Assembly (NCBI RefSeq): GCF_018320785.1
Contig: NC_054868.1
Location: 42,973,874 to 43,037,873 of the forward strand
From: Cheilinus undulatus
Lineage: Eukaryota; Chordata; Actinopteri; Labriformes; Labridae
DNA: 64,000 nucleotides
Direction: 5' to 3'
The position numbers and the translations under genes were made by a program. This document shows, one piece after another, positions 36,401 to 45,546 of the stretch. The notes under the pieces were generated by a model, which saw only the letters and a list, made by a program, of their open reading frames with translations, was not told where the DNA came from and did not search any database. Numbering within the stretch: the first letter of the stretch is position 1; each line of letters begins with the position of its first letter.

Positions 36401-39400
36401 AAGAGCTGGCTCCTTATGTGAATGACAGGAGCTGAGAGCCAGTTTCTCTTCAATCAAATTTTGCTGTTTTTAAGTCACCAATACAAGCCAGAGCTTAAAG
36501 ACAGGCTCTTATTACTGAGTTGATCCAAATGATCCAGATCTCTAAAGCAGGGTCATCAACCACATTTGTATAAGGGCCATCTTATGTCTACGCAGACACT
36601 TTGAGGGCCACTTTTTGCCCATGGGCCAAAGTGGCTGATAGATTTGGAAAATTTACCTCACAATAAAAAATAACTAGAAAAGCACTCAGAGAGCACAGAC
36701 CCCGCCATCAGCCCTATCTCCCAATAGTGAAGAATCCTTTAAAAACATTCCTGGATCCAGACGGTGATCTGGATGACTCCCAAAATCTTATTCACCAATT
36801 ACTCCCTCCCCAGTGAGGTGGAGACACGGTGAGGCATAGCATTGGCTTCGCTAGGAAGTTATGGCAGGGGGTGAATATTCCTCTATTCCTCCCAGCATTG
36901 TGAGTATTCTCTCTACAATTCGCTGTCTTTCTCTCTGTTACGCTCCGACTTGTCTCCTCAACCGGGCGTGTGTCTTTCAAACTCTATAAACTCCAAAACT
37001 TTGAATAAGTTACTCATGTCCGCCATCTCCTGGTGTAAAGTGGTAACAGCGCAGACCTCCTTCCCCTGATCTGGATCAGTCCCAAAATCTAATCAGTTCT
37101 TCCTTATGCCATTTCTGACATTCCCTGAAAATTTTATGAAAATCCATCCATGACTTTTTGGGTTATGTTGCTAACAAACTAACATACGAACAAACCCGCC
37201 CGATCACATAACCTCCTTGGCGGAGGTGAAAACTCAGCATGTAGCTGGCTGTTAACTTTCAATGAAGACAGTGACATCAGCTTACTACAGATTGTACTGA
37301 GATGAACTGCTCTGAGATTTTATCATATTGTAGCATTAGGGGGGTGGGGTAGTTCCCCATCAATACTGGTGATGTCATGGGCTCTTATCTGCCCTGCTCT
37401 AATAGTGTTTTCACATTTCTACAGCAACCTGATTCCAACATATTGAATGTGTTCAGAAGTTTGGATTTCACTTTACAGGGACTTTAAAAGAAAGAAAAAT
37501 TTAAGAAAAGGTGGCAAACCGCCAAGTCCTCAATGAGCTAGCTGTATGTTCACCAAAAGGGTCAAATCACAGAAACATTAAAAAAAAAACACACACACAA
37601 CGTAATTTTATTTTAACTCCACAACATTACATCATCTTACAAATCACAACAGCTCCAACTCCCTGTGACCCACAACGGCTGATCCAGTGTATAAATTACT
37701 GCTGGATGTCATTTAAAGTGCTTTCTTTTTCATAATTTCTCACCTCAAACATAAAGGTGTCCACCTCCTCCTGAATGTCCTGGTGGCTCATCCCATTGCC
37801 CTCATCATCCACGGTCTTCAGGAGCATGTCCAGAAAGGCTCGTCTTTTCTTTGTGCCGTTGTCAGAGTCGCTGTCTGATTCAATGGTGGAGATGTTCTCT
37901 GCCCTTTCTTTTATCACCTGAGACCAAAATGAAGAGCTACTTAGCTACTTTTTCTGCCTTTTTCCTCATGATTAAACTCATAAAGACCTTCATTTTGAAG
38001 CCCACTAGCTCCATCACTTACTTTGAGTGTAAAAGAGTGTAGAATCTTGAGCACCCTGTTGTGCTCACGGCCTTCACCCAAGTAGTAGTACACCAAATCA
38101 GACCAGAACCAGGGTTTCCTCTGTCTGCGGCTGATGATGTCACTCATTCTGTGGACAAAAAGTAAGGAGGAAGACCAAACCTTAAAAAAACGTTTATTAA
38201 ATTTCTTCTTTAAACTTGTAAAGTACAAAAACGGACTCACTTGTACACACTCTTCACATACTCTGAATCAGAATTACTCTGGGCATAAATTTTCTTTCCC
38301 ATGGCAGTTTCTAAAAGAAAAAACAACACTATTAAAAGGATCATGTCGAATTAATGTTACTCCTACGTTGTCTTGGCTGTGTGCTTAGGGTCATTGTCAT
38401 GTTGGAAGGTGAACCTTTGGCCCAGTCTGTGGTCCTGAGTGCTGCAGAAAAGGTCTTTGTTAAGGATGTCTCTGTACTTCATTCCATTCTGCTTTCTCTT
38501 AACCCTGACCAGTCTCCCAGTCCCTGCTGCTGAAAGACACCCCCACCGTATGATGCTGCCACCATCATGCTTCACTGCTAGGATGTATTGGGCAGGAGAT
38601 GAGCAGTCTCCTCCTGGTCTCCACCTCTGGACATAACGTTTAGAATCCATACCAAACAATTCAATCTTGATTTCATCAGACCAGAGAATCTTGTTTCTCA
38701 TAGTCTGAAAGTTCTTCAAGTGCTTTTTGCAAACTCCAAGCAGGCTTTCATGTGTTTTGCACAGAGGAGAGCCTTCTGTCTAGCCACTCTGCCGTAAACC
38801 CAGATCAGTGGAGGGCTGCAGGGATTGGTTGACCTTCTGGAACTTTGTCCCATCACCACACAGGACCTCTGGAGTTCCGTGACCACTGGGTTTTTGGTCA
38901 CCTCTCTTACTAAGGCCCTTCTCCCCCGACTGATCAGTTTGGTCAGGAGACTAGCTCTTGGAAGACTCCTGGTTGTGCCAAACTTTTTCCATAAAGAATT
39001 ATGGAGGTCACAGATTTTTTTGTAGCCTTCCCCAGATCTGTGCCTTGCAACAATCCTATCTCTGAGCTCTGCAGGTATTTCCTTTGACCATATGGATTGG
39101 ATTTTGCTCTGATATCCATTGTCCGTTTCTATAGAGAGGTGTGTGGCTTAATATCATGTCCAATCAATTTAATTTACCACAGGTGGATTCAAATCAAGGT
39201 GTTGGAATACCTCAGCAACAGTAAAGAGAAACAGGATGAATCTGAGCTAAATTTCAAGTGTTTTTGCAACAAATTTGAGTAGTTATGTCAATGAGATACT
39301 TCAGTTTTGCACGTTGATTAACCTTAGATGTTTAAAATGTGCTTTATAAATAAAGTTGACTTGAGTTGACTCATCTTCCATGCAAAACTAGAAATGTAAC

Positions 39401-41079
39401 ACCATAAGCAAATTAATTGATCTATTTATAATAAATACAAACTTGTAGTTTTTTGTGCACAGTGTTTACCACAGATAATGTCCAACGCGCATAAGGTGAT
39501 GTGACTGAAGCAGTTGAAGGCACCCTTCCCTGCCTTCTTGTCGAGCTTCTGCACCAGGATCTCAGCCTGCTCGTTCATCACTTCTAAGAAGTCTGCCAGG
39601 ATGGTGAAGTGGAAGGTAGGAGTCAACATCTTTCTCCGCTGACGCCACTTAGGACCAGTGCTGTCAAAGAAGAAGGCATTGACGATGGTTAGAGGGTGAG
39701 ATAGAGAGAGTCAAACCACATATTGTACATTTAAATGGGGGTGGCAGTAGCTCAGTAGGCAGTGACTTGGGTTGGGCGCTGGCTATGTTAAGTAATAAAA
39801 CAGCTGATATAGACAAGTCAAATACAAGTCAGTGGTGAACTGATCAGATTTGTTGGTAGTAAGTTAAGGGTTAGGGCCACTGGGCCTAATGTTCATCCCT
39901 TCCTTGGGATTAAGATATCTCTAGAAAGCTTCAAGCTTTGCACAAATGTTCACTCTGACATTTCCTGGTTATTGGGTCACATGTTCATCCCCTGCTTGTG
40001 AACAAGATACCTACCCTAGATTTTAGTGGACTTTGATGTCCACTCTGACTTAAGGACAAACTAGCCAGTTATTGGAGGTAAAAAAAATTATCATTTAAGC
40101 TCATTAGGCCTCATGTTCATCCCTTGCTTGTGAATGTGATATCTCAGGAACTTTTTGACAGGTTTTTTTTAACCTTGCACAAATGTCACTCTGACTCTAG
40201 GGTTAACATTTCAGGTTTTGGAGGTTTATAGTCATGTCTTCCTCACTTGATAGGCTTTTACCATAATGAAGAAGGGTGAACCACATGTACAAACCTTGTA
40301 AGAAGACCAGTACCAAGCCAGGGATGCAGGAAATTGTATACAATAGCTTTCTCCATGTGGGCTGGGTTGGACACAATCGGCTGCAGAAAAAGAAGAAAAT
40401 CGCAAAGATGTTTTTAGTTAATAGCTCAAGTGAGTTGTGGAGTAACAGTCTGATTATCAGTTGTGTGTAAAAATGCAGTGTGCTGTGTGGCATCCTAAGT
40501 AGACAATGTAAACAAAGGAAGAGAGGAGGTTAAGGTTGAGTTGTCATGCAGAGCAGGGTGGATCCGAGTCAAGCTTTTACAACTCAGTTACCATGGCGAT
40601 CTGTTGCGTAACAGATGTATTCACAAGACAGCAAGAAAACATTTACCAAGTATACCTGGTGTTTTCAGACTTGTAGATGTGAAGTTTACCTCAACAGTTT
40701 CAGCATGATACAGAATGACAAAAGGGACTGGTCCAATCCAGAGTTTCAGCAGTGGTTCAGTAGAGTACACTTTGGTATACTCCTCAATTTGACGGAAGAA
40801 GTCTGAAACAAAGTCGGCATAAAGAATTAAGCACACCAAAAGCCACACAAGTCCTCTTTTATCGGCATGTTTGGATCATTTCCTACCTCCTGCATTAGTT
40901 TTAAACTGCAGAGCTGTTCCAACAATGGGGTACGTCCCCTCCACCTCAGGGATCGGCTTCATCTGGTACCATTTGTGCACATAATCCTTGAGCAGCTTGT
41001 AGGTGATGTAGGTGAGGGTAGCGATGAAAATGCTCACCCCAAGCAGAGGAGTCATGGAAGTGCCGAGTAAAACCGCCAT
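30981..41079 (-). CDS. cyp4v2: Cytochrome P450 family 4 subfamily V (fatty acid omega-hydroxylase), 11 coding exons
   Basis: Eleven exons with consensus splice sites and continuous phase encode 514 residues (human CYP4V2 has 525). An N-terminal membrane anchor (about 7-30) is followed by a [13 protein letters not shown] hinge, the I-helix FE/GHDTTAA with Glu318, ExxR as Glu376-Arg379 (EALR), the FRPDRF segment, and the heme loop [10 protein letters not shown] with thiolate Cys456. The best match from memory is CYP4V2, for example [20 protein letters not shown] and [16 protein letters not shown]. The enzyme hydroxylates medium and long chain fatty acids at the omega end in the ER membrane with NADPH-P450 reductase; human mutations cause Bietti crystalline dystrophy. 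The start ATG has a good context (CAAGATGG). It lies 4.2 kb downstream of TLR3, the neighbour expected in vertebrates. No frameshift or stop is seen, so it appears functional. Fish nomenclature for this gene varies. Confidence 0.95.
31269..31448 (-). CDS. cyp4v2: cyp4v exon 10 (heme-binding loop)
   Basis: Acceptor TTCTATAG|ATGGTT, donor ATCG|GTAAGA. Encodes [20 protein letters not shown] and the heme loop [11 protein letters not shown], with Leu453 where human has Pro and thiolate Cys456. Confidence 0.95.
33256..33343 (+). repeat. tRNA-derived SINE fragment, same family as 15.7 kb
   Basis: GGGGTGCAGATAGCCTAGCT followed by ATGCCCCATGTTCATACAG and GTGGCTCCCTCATCCCTG. Intron 9 of CYP4V, antisense to it. 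Confidence 0.5.
33357..33427. repeat. (AT)n microsatellite in cyp4v intron 9
   Basis: About 35 uninterrupted AT dinucleotides. Confidence 0.97.
33800..33873. mobile_element. hAT-type terminal fragment
   Basis: Ends GGCCATGGTTTGGACACCCC TG, the complement of the CAGGGGTGTCCAAAC start typical of hAT elements. The matching left end was not found. Confidence 0.45.
34462..34596 (-). CDS. cyp4v2: cyp4v exon 9 (ExxR, K helix)
   Basis: Acceptor GCAAAG|GTACGT, donor ATATCA|GTGAGT. Encodes [19 protein letters not shown] with the ExxR pair Glu376-Arg379. Confidence 0.94.
35106..35208 (-). CDS. cyp4v2: cyp4v exon 8 (I helix, second half)
   Basis: Acceptor TTTGCAG|GGACATG, donor TTCG|GTAACG. Begins [20 protein letters not shown], which carries the oxygen-activating Asp-Thr pair, and runs to DEVFG. 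Confidence 0.94.
35640..36001. repeat. Tandem duplication of about 180 bp in cyp4v intron 7
   Basis: GGTGGAGCTAGACTCACT followed by CAGTC-AC-GATTGGT and a CGACAGCA/GTGACAGCA end occurs at about 35735-35810 and 35933-36001. Each is preceded by a TTTCCACT ... GGTACAAAAA stretch. Diverged copies of a fish MITE-like unit. Confidence 0.6.
36050..36235 (+). pseudogene. LINE C-terminal tail in cyp4v intron 7
   Basis: Plus strand encodes [20 protein letters not shown] and [16 protein letters not shown], matching the DPSHPL-LPSGRR-R-RLK-SF pattern at the end of jockey-like LINE proteins. Antisense to CYP4V. Confidence 0.65.
36700..37235. repeat. Dispersed teleost repeat in cyp4v intron 7
   Basis: TTTAAAAACATTCCTGGATC near 36740 and TCCTTATGCCATTTCTGACA to ATAACCTCCTTGGCGGAGGT near 37110-37230. 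These two blocks belong to one very common fish repeat, split here by unrelated sequence at 36800-37080. Confidence 0.55.
37744..37917 (-). CDS. cyp4v2: cyp4v exon 7 (I helix, first half)
   Basis: Acceptor GTCTCAG|GTGATA, donor TTTGAG|GTGAGA. Ends exactly at Glu318 of the CYP4 I-helix (VDTFMFE), the residue that in many CYP4 enzymes is ester-linked to a heme methyl. [11 protein letters not shown] is the usual CYP4V2 stretch. Confidence 0.94.
38022..38148 (-). CDS. cyp4v2: cyp4v exon 6
   Basis: Acceptor GTCCACAG|AATGAG, donor CTCAAA|GTAAGT, ending in phase 0 at residue 260. Encodes the F/G-helix region including [20 protein letters not shown]. Confidence 0.93.
38241..38310 (-). CDS. cyp4v2: cyp4v exon 5
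   Basis: A 70-bp exon, acceptor TTTTAG|AAACTG, donor TACAA|GTGAGT. Encodes [20 protein letters not shown], the conserved CYP4 E-helix segment. Confidence 0.92.
38366..39290 (-). mobile_element. Truncated Tc1-like transposon in cyp4v intron 4
   Basis: The minus strand encodes Tc1 transposase pieces: [20 protein letters not shown], then [15 protein letters not shown] just before the truncation at 38366, with an earlier shifted segment at 38716-38901. The C-terminal third and one terminal repeat are missing. The other side runs into the family's 5' region (ACCACAGGTGGATTCAAATC) near 39180. Same orientation as CYP4V, between exons 5 and 4, without touching either. Confidence 0.78.
39470..39660 (-). 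CDS. cyp4v2: cyp4v exon 4 (C helix)
   Basis: Acceptor TTTGACAG|CACTGG, donor TCTGTG|GTAAAC. Encodes the C-helix [15 protein letters not shown], whose Trp and Arg contact a heme propionate in P450s, and ends in LCALDIIC. Confidence 0.94.
39737..39795 (+). repeat. tRNA-like SINE head
   Basis: GGGGGTGGCAGTAGCTCAGTAGGC contains an A-box-like TAGCTCAGTAGG. No B box follows before the sequence turns into the GTTCATCCCTTGCTTGTGAA repeat at 39880-40230. Confidence 0.4.
39880..40230. repeat. Reverse fragments of the 23-26 kb tandem repeat family, cyp4v intron 3
   Basis: GGCCTAATGTTCATCCCTTC, TCATCCCCTGCTTGTGAACA and CATGTTCATCCCTTGCTTGT are complements of the phrases that make up the 22.9-26.7 kb array. 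Two to three monomers. Confidence 0.65.
40295..40380 (-). CDS. cyp4v2: cyp4v exon 3
   Basis: An 86-bp exon, acceptor TTCTGCAG|CCGATT, donor ACAAG|GTTTGT. Encodes [20 protein letters not shown], matching the CYP4V B/C-helix stretch (YKFLEPWLGLGLL in human). The donor is GTTTGT, weaker than the others. Confidence 0.9.
40690..40802 (-). CDS. cyp4v2: cyp4v exon 2
   Basis: Acceptor TTTCAG|ACTTCT, donor GTTGAG|GTAAAC; ends in phase 0 at residue 102. Encodes the [20 protein letters not shown] region typical of CYP4 N-terminal beta sheets. Confidence 0.92.
40887..41079 (-). CDS. cyp4v2: cyp4v exon 1 (membrane anchor, hinge)
   Basis: Residues 1-64 plus one base. Starts [14 protein letters not shown], runs through the hydrophobic anchor and the proline-rich hinge, and ends GGAG|GTAGGA. 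A TATTTAAG box lies about 37 bp above the ATG and an AATAAAAGG box near 41210; either could be the TATA element. Confidence 0.92.
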
Positions 41080-42159
41080 CTTGCTCTGCTTTGTGCATAC
41101 AGTCCGTGTGATTGCTTAAATAGTCCGAGCAGACGGTCCTGGTTTGTCTCTGCTGTACTCTGCTGAAGCTCCTCCTTTCCTCTGAATGAAGGCCTGCTGT
41201 GTTTACAGCCTTTTATTGCCCTGGAGCATGCTGCAGAATCCTATAGAAGGATATAAGAGAGCTTTTATTTGAGCAAGATAAACAATATGAAAATGGGCAG
41301 ACACAGATTGAACTGCCCTGATTATATAATATTAAAATGTTAATAATTTACCCTGTGATATCAGACTGGCCCTGACCAAGGTCTTTGTCCTACTTATCCT
41401 CTTCGTTTTCTAGCTCTGCCCAATCATAAGACCCCGATTGGTTAATAAATGACAGCTTTATCTGAGGGGGTTATATGTCTTCTATGGGTGCAACAGGTTT
41501 TCACTTTTATCTTGTGATTGTAAAATTAAGGAGATGAAAACACAGTTACTGGCTGTTTGTAAACCAAAAAAAGTGTCAGTCAAGTATGTAAAAAAGACAG
41601 TTAAATAGAACTATTTAAATCCTTGTGGCTTTGTATTACACAGGTTGGACAAATATACATTCTGCCACCAGGGAGCCCTTAATCACAACAATATCAAAAG
41701 ATGGTGGGGAGATGCCCCGCTCCAACCACCTCCCTTCATAATTTTTGGACTCTGTCCGATAAAAACTGCCCTCCATACGCTGTTATTATTAGACATTAAA
41801 CCACTTCATTGCGTGGATGTGTGTGGGAGAAAAAACGTTAAAAGTGGTCTTTATGGTTCATAAGCTTCTTGCAAAGCATTCTAAGATTAATTGCAGCATT
41901 AACCAGGAAGGCCATTTTTCACAACTTTTCTTCCTCATTTGGTAAAACTCTTTCATAAGACATAAATGAAAGGCAACTGCTAAGAGAAAGGCTGGTTAGC
42001 AGTTTTTTATGTTAAAGAGTCCTCAGCTGCAGATAAAAAGTAAGTCTAGTGGTAGATGAAATGGAGCAATGCACCTCCAAGTGCTTTTTATTTACTTTTT
42101 TTCAAGGATATACCACCAAGAAAACTGTGACATCAAAGCATGAATTACTGCTGCCACCA
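41080..42159. other. cyp4v 5' flank
   Basis: Includes the candidate TATA boxes near 41120 and 41210 on the minus strand. The frame at 41645-41863 (+) is unmatched. 41880-41920 is an old dispersed repeat shared with 22.85 kb. Confidence 0.4.
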
Positions 42160-42352
42160 AAATGTCTTATCTCTAACTTGGATAGAAAACACGTAGTACA
42201 TTTGCAAGACTCAAATTCATCATGCCTCAGTTGCTCAGGTGGCATTCCGCAAGGCTCTGTATGTGGGCCAATCTCATTGAGTCTTTATGTTAATGACAAG
42301 GCAGATATGTTTGATTGTAAAAGTGCAGTTATATGCTGATGATGCAGTATTA
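42160..42352 (+). pseudogene. LINE reverse transcriptase fragment
   Basis: Plus strand encodes CSGGIPQGSVCGPISLSLYVND, the GxPQGSxxGP motif of non-LTR reverse transcriptases, and in a shifted frame QLYADDAVLG, the catalytic YADD box. The frameshift lies between them. A DNA-transposon end begins at 42353, cutting the LINE off. Confidence 0.8.
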
Positions 42353-42845
42353 GGCCCCGCCCACACTGAGACAAATTCAGTAGTGCACGCAAAGGTTTTT
42401 TTTTATCATATCGCAATTCATCCACATGGAAATGCCGTTTTGGGAGGCCGTAAATGCTACTTTTTGAAACAGAGTGAACAGATCTCTATACACCTACAGT
42501 TTCATCTAAGTGTGGTCAGCCAACAGAACCTTCTTGAAACGATTTCGTCATACAGAGCATAATCCACTTAAGCGACATGCGCGGATCCAGCCAAGAACAA
42601 TGGCAGATTACAGGGTTGTGTTTGTGTTCAGCACAAAAGCTTTATATGCATGCTCCATAAACTTCTTCTCTATTTTTAGTGCATTTCTGTGGCAGCGTTA
42701 CAGCACCACGTACAGACTTGGCATATAAACTACAAAGTTTTGAGTCGTTTTCAGTGGTTCTGTGCTGAAACGATCCTGTGTTTATGGAAAACATTTTCAA
42801 AATGAAACTGAAATATACAGTTTTCATCTCTGTGTGGACAAAGAG
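42353..42845. mobile_element. Nonautonomous DNA transposon inserted in the LINE fragment
   Basis: Begins GGCCCCGCCCACACTGAGAC and ends in TTTTCATCTCTGTGTGGAC, roughly inverted, as in abundant hAT-type fish elements starting GGCCCCGTCCACAC. Target duplication not resolved. Confidence 0.55.
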
Positions 42846-44670
42846 ACTTATATTAACATGCCAAAACAAAGTATGAAGCTGTAGCTATACTGTAACTGTG
42901 TGTCATTGGTTCCAGAACCTACGTTTGCATCTTAACAACAAAAAACCTGTATTCATGTGTTTCTTTCCACTAGCAAGCAGAGGACCATGAACAACGATGC
43001 ATCCTAGTCAGAGAGGCTTAATGTAATGGAAAAATGTAAGTATCCTACAGTAGTGTAGTAGTTGACTCAGGTATAACCTGATCAGTACGTAGATTTGTTT
43101 TCTCATACAGAATAGCATACTGTTTTACAACCTGGTCACATACAACAGCAAGTAGAATTAAACTCATCACATCTCTTCAAGAAAATCCAAATTCTGGTCA
43201 GGAAGCCATTTCATTGCATTACTCAGTATAAAATGTGAAACTTTTACAGTTAGCAAACATTAACCTGTGTTTTTTTATTTCTAAAGTTTTAAGTTTGTCT
43301 TGTAATAACCTGCCTTAGAGCAACAGATGACATTTAGCCACTGTGTTTACATTGACATGTACTGCAGATATGTTCACTGATGTGCACTGTTCTAATTCAA
43401 TAAATGTCATACATTAAAAACACTATAAAAGAAACCTGTCCACATAGGCAGTAGCTGTAGACCTGGAAACTTTAAACTTGAAAAGAGGAATTAAATAGGT
43501 TTCATTCATCAGCTGTAAATCCTAGTCGTATATGAACAAGTTTGTTTGTGGAGTTTAAGGCTGGACCAACAGACCTACATCAGTCATAGTTTTCTTTACT
43601 CATCATCTTACCTTATATTTTGAAGTCTGTGAATGAAAGAAATGTGTTAACCTGTTCATTCTCAAACTTTAAATTGTGTGTTTTTAAGGAGTTATAAATA
43701 TATTAATATGTATAACAGTATCGGCTTCAATGAATTTGTAAACACTGGCATATCAGAAATTGGCAAAAAAAAAAAAAAAAAACTGACAAGGAAAAACATT
43801 GCTTTTTTATCTGCACACAGTCTGTATTTAACTTTTTTATTTGCAACAGTAAGCAAACATTTAAGCAGAATAAAAAACTTTCTTTTTAAGCAACCATTAT
43901 AAAGAAAACAGTGCAGATACAAACACTGTTACATCCCCTCCCCACTATAACCTCTCCTAAGTCTGCTTTTTCCAACATCCTTTCTCTTTACATACAGGAC
44001 ATTTCCTAAAAGCATGAAGTAAGGTGATAATAATTACTACAATGATAAATACTTTTAAACTTACTTCATGGTTGTGCCTGACCTCATCTAGGCATTGTCT
44101 TGGCCTGTCTGTAGTCATGGAAAGTCTGAACACTGGTGAAAAAAAGCTGCAGTTTCTCTAAATGACCACAAGATGCCACTAGATCAAAAGTTTTCAATCT
44201 TGTTGAGAAGGGGTTACATTTCTTCTTTAACAGAAATAATACTCTCAGAAATACCTACATAAAAATAAGATTAAGATTTAGGATTTATCGTTTTTAAAGG
44301 CACTCCCTTGCTTTATTTTATACAGTGTAACAAGTTTACAGCTAAGAGGTTTATCAAAAATATTAAGCTGAATTTTTACAAAAATATCAAAGAACAAGAG
44401 GTTTGTTTTTGTCTCAAATATGTTAAAGTACCCTATGTTGAGGCTCCATTTACCTGCTTTTACTTCTGAAAAATCAAATTAAAATATTTGTGTAGTTTGA
44501 AGATTGTTGCTTTACTTTGTAAAGCTATAAATACAGGATAACCACTACAATAATAATAATCTACTATTTAACTTACATGAACCATAAGCAAATGTTAACA
44601 CTGCAACATTTTGTTGCTGTATGCAAAAAAGTACCTCAATTACAATAAAACTTGTACAGTACACAACATA
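42846..44670. other. Intergenic between tlr3 and cyp4v, nothing recognised
   Basis: AT-rich, an A18 run at about 43765. No exon of FAM149A or any other gene is visible here. Confidence 0.4.
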
Positions 44671-45215
44671 CACTGCCTGGCCAAAAAAAAATTTGGCACC
44701 TGGGTATTACTAAGTAAATAGGTATGAGCCCCCTATTGGATAATTACTGCATGGGCAATTATCTTTCAGCTGGCAACAAGTTATTTAACCCCAGCTGATG
44801 CAATGAGTAACTTCTCATTTCTTAAACAATAGATTTTTTCTTCCCTAATGGCACGGGCAAATTCCAAGATGACAATGCCAGGATTCATTGGGCTCAAATT
44901 GTGAAAGAGCGGTTCAGGGAGCATGAGACATCATTTTCACACATGGATTGGCCACCACAGAGTCCAGACCTTAACCCCATTGAGAATCTTTGGGATGTGC
45001 TGGAGAAGGCTTTGCGCAGTGGTCAGACTCTCCCATCATCAATATTAAAATTAATGCAACACTGGATGGAAATAAATCTTGTGACATTGCAGTAGCTTAT
45101 CGAAACAATGCCACAGCGAATGCGTGCTGTAATCAAAGCTAAAGGCGGTCCAACCAAATATTAGAGTGTGTGACCTTTTATTTTGGTGGCAACTTTTTTT
45201 TTTGGCCAGGCAGTG
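44671..45215 (+). mobile_element. Internally deleted Tc1/mariner-like element
   Basis: Inverted ends CACTGCCTGGCCAAAAAAAA and its complement ending at 45215, flanked by TA on both sides. At 44901-45095 the plus strand keeps a transposase tail with [20 protein letters not shown], the end of the DDE domain. 545 bp, so most of the gene is deleted. It lies 100 bp past the TLR3 stop, in opposite orientation. Confidence 0.85.
45177..45182 (-). terminator. First AATAAA polyadenylation signal after tlr3, inside a Tc1-like MITE
   Basis: Reading down the minus strand from the TLR3 stop, the first canonical AATAAA is 133 bp on. It lies in the subterminal part of the 44671-45215 element. No AATAAA or ATTAAA occurs between the stop and that element. 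The next one I noticed further on is near 44312. Confidence 0.4.
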
Positions 45216-45314
45216 TATATGCCCACAATTTTAACAGAGGGGGAAACAAACAAAAAGAAACACTGGTAATTATTATTGCAAAGAGAATTTCAGATTGTTA
45301 CAAACGGGTTACAG

Positions 45315-45546
45315 TTACTCCCGTAATCGGTTAGTCATCCCGAGTGCTATGAGGAGTTTCTGCTTAAAGGCTGGAATCCTCTCCTTATGGACCGGCCAGT
45401 CCAGGACACAACAGGGGCGCAGCATGCCTCTGCGAATGAAGAGCGAGCGTGATAACTTGTAGTCATGAACATCCTGCAGGAAGACCAGAACCACTGAGTC
45501 CCGGCTGTCTTCAATGACCTGGTGAAGAGCCTGCTGGGCCGTGAAT
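45315..45546 (-). CDS. tlr3: tlr3 exon 5 (C-terminal TIR, stop)
   Basis: Acceptor CCCCCCAG|ATTCAC; the first base completes an Arg codon split with exon 4. It encodes the last 76 residues, including LVFLQDVHDYKL and the box 3-like region VLDWPVHKERIPAF, and ends with a TAA at 45315-45317. Confidence 0.95.

Noticed and set aside
42846..44670. FAM149A exons between tlr3 and cyp4v
   Set aside because: No open segment with splice sites or recognisable residues; only AT-rich noncoding DNA.
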